Assembly (NCBI GenBank): GCA_947488175.1
Contig: CANKYO010000001.1
Coordinates: forward strand, 619,285 to 683,284
Reading direction: 5' to 3'
Source: an uncultured Paracoccaceae bacterium
GTDB taxonomy: Bacteria; Pseudomonadota; Alphaproteobacteria; Rhodobacterales; Rhodobacteraceae
Length of the DNA: 64,000 nt
The stretch's first letter is position 1. Each line of letters opens with the position of its first letter. Of this stretch, positions 61,659-64,000 are shown piece by piece. Below the pieces are notes generated by a model. It saw nothing but the letters and a program-made list of their open reading frames with translations. It was not told the DNA's origin and searched no databases. A program made the position numbers and the translations under genes.

Positions 61659-62075
61659 CAGACTTATGAGCGGGTCTCGCTCAAAGATTGGAGCAATAAC
61701 TGAAACTTCAAGGCGTTCCAGCCCCCCGAAATTCCAGCGCAATACAGCATTCGTTAAGCTGGGCAGTGCCATCGATGGAGCATTAATGCACTAACGACCG
61801 GTCTTGCCGCTGCATCGCGGCGTTGATATCTTTTTTCGGCAGAGCTTTTTCTGCTGCGAGGGCACACAGCAAGATTTTGGCACTTCGGCATAGGTCTCAC
61901 TGCCGCGATCGAAACAACCTCAGCATCTTCATCGTAGCCCTGTCTCGCTCGGATGGGGACGGCCCATTACAGACATTCGTCAGCTGACCGCATTGCTGGC
62001 ATGCGCTCAGGTCGCAAAATTGGGATGCGCTCGAAAGCTGCCACTTCCTGGAAACTCAGCGACAAGACCAACTGT
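61659..62075. other. gene-free spacer
   Basis: 417 bp; nothing credible codes here. A short piece (61959-61985, GACGGCCCATTACAGACATTCGT) resembles the ends of the intergenic repeat at 39150. A CGCTGCATCGCGGCG hairpin is seen near 61808-61822. Confidence 0.5.
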
Positions 62076-62417
62076 TCAGACCTCGATGCCTTTTTCGTGC
62101 CAGAGAGTGTGGACCGTGTTCCAGTCCGGAATTTCCGTGGTGTCGAACCCGTAAGTCTTGCCAGTGGCGATTTTGTCGAAGACGCGCATCGCCTCCAGAT
62201 GAGCACCCGATTTAAGGTAAGCGCGCATGGCAGCGCGGTTTTGCCAGACACTTCTGGTATGGTGGATGCCGTTGATTGTTTGCGCTTCGGCATCTAGGCA
62301 TCCGCCCGCGCGTTGAGCCTGGTTCATCGACGCGATTGCGTGGCGCCAAAAGATCGGCGTCTGCCAGAAATGGCGCACCCGCAAACCTGTGATCGACACA
62401 TATACTAGCGAAGTCAT
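62076..62417 (-). CDS. small protein resembling spheroidene monooxygenase/DUF3291 proteins
   Basis: 113 residues. The pattern HFWQTPIFWRHAIASMNQAQRAGG, then HTRSVWQNRAAMRAYLKSGAHLEAMRVF, with conserved Trp and Gly-Ala-His, resembles the dimeric alpha-beta barrel of CrtA-like and DUF3291 proteins. Much shorter than CrtA (about 240), so not a carotenoid enzyme by default. Divergent from the SDR-TetR unit with an inverted repeat between them. Confidence 0.6.
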   Translation of the reverse strand: MTSLVYVSITGLRVRHFWQTPIFWRHAIASMNQAQRAGGCLDAEAQTINGIHHTRSVWQNRAAMRAYLKSGAHLEAMRVFDKIATGKTYGFDTTEIPDWNTVHTLWHEKGIEV

Positions 62418-62429
62418 CGTACCTCATCT

Positions 62430-62476
62430 GGTTGACAGCGTCTACTTTCTGAGCGAGAAGGTAGGCGCTGTCAACC
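62430..62476. promoter_or_regulatory. 16-bp inverted repeat, candidate TetR operator
   Basis: GGTTGACAGCGTCTAC (62430-62445) and GTAGGCGCTGTCAACC (62461-62476) are arms with one mismatch, 15-nt spacer. It lies in the 73-bp gap between divergent genes at 62417 (minus) and 62491 (plus), the proper place for the TetR protein of the SDR-TetR operon. TTGACA in the left arm may double as a -35 box. Confidence 0.65.
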
Positions 62477-62490
62477 TTGGAGCTTGTGTG

Positions 62491-63315
62491 ATGAATGAAT
62501 CAGCGTTGGACTTCAGCAAGCGATATGGGCCAACTGCTCTCGTAACTGGCGCGTCGGATGGTATCGGCGCGGCAATGTTGGCCGAACTTGCGGCGCGCGG
62601 ACTGAACCTTGTTTTAGCAGCAAGACGTGCAGATCGCCTTGAAGCCCACGCGACTTCGCTGAGGAGCGATCATGGCGTGGAAGTGCTAGTCGTTCCGGTC
62701 GATCTAGGGACAAATGAGGGTCCAGATAATCTAGTGGCTGCGACCCGTGGGCAGGACATCGGGCTTTACGTCGCCTGTGCTGGGTTTGGAACGGCAGGCC
62801 GATTCATGGACAACTGCGCTTCAGACGAATTGAACATGATCGACGTGAACTGCCATGCGCTGACGGCAGTGCTGCATCCGCTGGCGCGTCAGATGGCGGC
62901 GCGCGGGCGCGGCGGGATCATCCTGATGAGTTCGATTGTCGCCTTTCAGGGCGTTGCGAACTCCGCAAATTATGCGGCTACCAAGGCATACGTGCAAACG
63001 CTTGCCGAAGGGCTTGCAGCAGAACTCGCATCCTCGGGCGTAGATGTGTTGGCAAGCGCGCCCGGGCCGGTGAATACCGGATTTGCGACACGCGCTGACA
63101 TGCAGATGGGTAGTGCTGCCTCACCTGAAACGGTTGCGAAGGCCACCTTGCGGGCACTTGGCAAGACGGTCACCACACGCCCTGGTGGGCAATCCAAGCT
63201 GCTTGGCTATGGCCTCGCCATGTTGCCCCGCTCCTTCAGAAGCCGGATAATGGGACAAATCATGCAAGGGATGACGAAGCACCGCGATGCCAACAAAGAA
63301 AAAACAACTGCTTAA
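62491..63315 (+). CDS. short-chain dehydrogenase/reductase
   Basis: 274 residues from ATG 62491. TGASDGIGAAMLAELAARG NAD(P) site near 17, ACAGFG (NAG equivalent) near 95, and the active-site YAATKAYVQTLAEG near 165, as in classical SDRs of the keto-reductase group; the long C-terminal tail (RPGGQSKLLGYGLAMLPRSF) is seen in DltE-like members. The longer frame from 62389 crosses the operator. Overlaps the TetR gene by 29 nt. Confidence 0.9.
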   Translation: MNESALDFSKRYGPTALVTGASDGIGAAMLAELAARGLNLVLAARRADRLEAHATSLRSDHGVEVLVVPVDLGTNEGPDNLVAATRGQDIGLYVACAGFGTAGRFMDNCASDELNMIDVNCHALTAVLHPLARQMAARGRGGIILMSSIVAFQGVANSANYAATKAYVQTLAEGLAAELASSGVDVLASAPGPVNTGFATRADMQMGSAASPETVAKATLRALGKTVTTRPGGQSKLLGYGLAMLPRSFRSRIMGQIMQGMTKHRDANKEKTTA

Positions 63316-63889
63316 ACAGGCGCTGGTCGAGCAGGCGTTCTCGGTTATCGAAGAAAAGGGCGTCGAACATCTTAGCTTGCGCGAAGTGGCACGCCGTCTC
63401 GGCGTCTCACACCAGGCTCCCTACAAACACTTCCCGTCGCGCGACCACATCCTCGCGGCCGTGGTCGCGCGATGCTTTGCGGAGTTTGCGCAGCACCTGT
63501 CGTCAAGGCCGTCCTGTAACGATCCTTTCGACGATCTGCACAAGATGGGACTCGCCTATCTGGAGTTTGCGCAGAAATTCCCGCTGCAATACCGATTGAT
63601 GTTCAACACAGCCCTTCCGGACGGCACGGCCCATTCCGAGATGCTGGCGCAAGCTCAGTTTGCCTTCTCGATCTTGTATGACAAGCTGGGCGAGATGACT
63701 TTGAAAGACCCAGATCACCCTATCCGCGATCCCGTCAAACACGATGCGATCTACATCTGGTCCGCGCTTCACGGGCTGGCCAGTCTCATGCAATCGGATG
63801 TCACATCGACCCTTGGGCTGAGCAATGATGAAAGGGCCGTCGCCGTCGAGCGCCTTATGCGGCGGATGAGCCTCTCCATTGCGCCTTAG
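63287..63889 (+). CDS. TetR-family transcriptional regulator
   Basis: 200 residues. Helix-turn-helix at about 12-55 (ALVEQAFSVIEEKGVEHLSLREVARRLGVSHQAPYKHFPSRDH, split after 20) and a TetR_C-type WHG domain with IYIWSALHGLASLM near 165. The start overlaps the SDR gene by 29 nt, so the two share a transcript; autorepression through the inverted repeat at 62430-62476 is likely. Confidence 0.93.
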   Translation: MPTKKKQLLKQALVEQAFSVIEEKGVEHLSLREVARRLGVSHQAPYKHFPSRDHILAAVVARCFAEFAQHLSSRPSCNDPFDDLHKMGLAYLEFAQKFPLQYRLMFNTALPDGTAHSEMLAQAQFAFSILYDKLGEMTLKDPDHPIRDPVKHDAIYIWSALHGLASLMQSDVTSTLGLSNDERAVAVERLMRRMSLSIAP

Positions 63890-63957
63890 CATCATCGGAA
63901 AGAACGCAAGTTCGCGGTTGAGTGGCTCAAACTCGTTTTGCAGATGGAGGACACACA

Positions 63958-64000
63958 ATGTCGAAGGAAATGAAAGGAGGGTGTTTCTGCGGCGCGATAC
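63958..64000 (+). CDS. GFA/CENP-V family protein, N-terminus only
   Basis: ATG 63958 opens a frame to the window edge: MSKEMKGGCFCGAI. GGCFCGAI is the N-terminal zinc motif of glutathione-dependent formaldehyde-activating enzyme (GFA) family proteins. Only 14 codons are visible. Confidence 0.6.
   Translation, partial: MSKEMKGGCFCGAI

Overview
The window is alphaproteobacterial and most likely from the Roseobacter group of the Rhodobacteraceae. The evidence is a Rhodobacter-type dcw cluster, a DUF1127 gene followed by hairpin RNAs with CCTCCTCCC loops (the CcaF1-CcsR arrangement known from Rhodobacter sphaeroides), the style of the DUF3768 and replication-relaxation genes, and a fused tripartite tricarboxylate transporter. 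No taxonomic search could be run.

Region 1 (1-9601) is the start of the division and cell-wall operon, read on the minus strand: mraZ, rsmH, ftsL, ftsI, murE, murF, mraY, a 554-bp spacer, then murD, which runs off the window. The long mraZ leader holds a terminator-like hairpin and a 10-bp-phased row of TGG boxes that may be MraZ sites. Region 2 (9602-26241) is chromosomal housekeeping: two GNAT acetyltransferases, the Mrp Fe-S carrier ATPase, a UvrD/PcrA helicase, an alpha-hydroxy-acid dehydrogenase, an SDR, pyruvate carboxylase, a VOC protein and a metallophosphatase. Inside it lies an unusual pair: a CcaF1-like gene with seven tandem CCTCCTCCC hairpins (13189-13725), and, tail to tail with it, a retron-type reverse transcriptase (13720-15051) with a structured leader.

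Region 3 (26242-about 39400) is a genomic island at a tRNA-Gly(GCC) gene. It carries a P4-type tyrosine integrase, an AlpA-like excisionase, a replication-relaxation protein, two DNA-pump-type ATPases, a four-CxxC zinc protein, an overlapping XRE/RuvC-like pair, DUF1640 and DUF3768 proteins, and a large serine recombinase preceded by an overlapping 48-codon ORF. I see no relaxase and no type IV secretion channel, so the job of the paired ATPases is open.

Region 4 (39417-50299) is a tricarboxylate uptake and catabolic locus: TctE/TctD, TctC, a fused TctA-TctB, a PrpF-family isomerase, a 2-hydroxyacid dehydrogenase, an AbrB-family membrane protein, a GntR regulator and a TcuA-like tricarballylate dehydrogenase. 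Two 18-bp TGTAT-N8-ATACA palindromes suggest that one GntR protein controls both halves. TcuB is absent from the window.

Region 5 (50300-64000) is a mosaic of small accessory units, each next to its own regulator: LysR/DUF1330, TetR/VOC, LysR/aldo-keto reductase/CMD, GlxA-type AraC/(methyltransferase, DUF1127, flavin monooxygenase, AOC-like secreted protein), and SDR-TetR. An AlkD-like gene is broken by an in-frame TGA. A degenerate intergenic repeat occurs at about 39.15, 50.4 and 54.0 kb.
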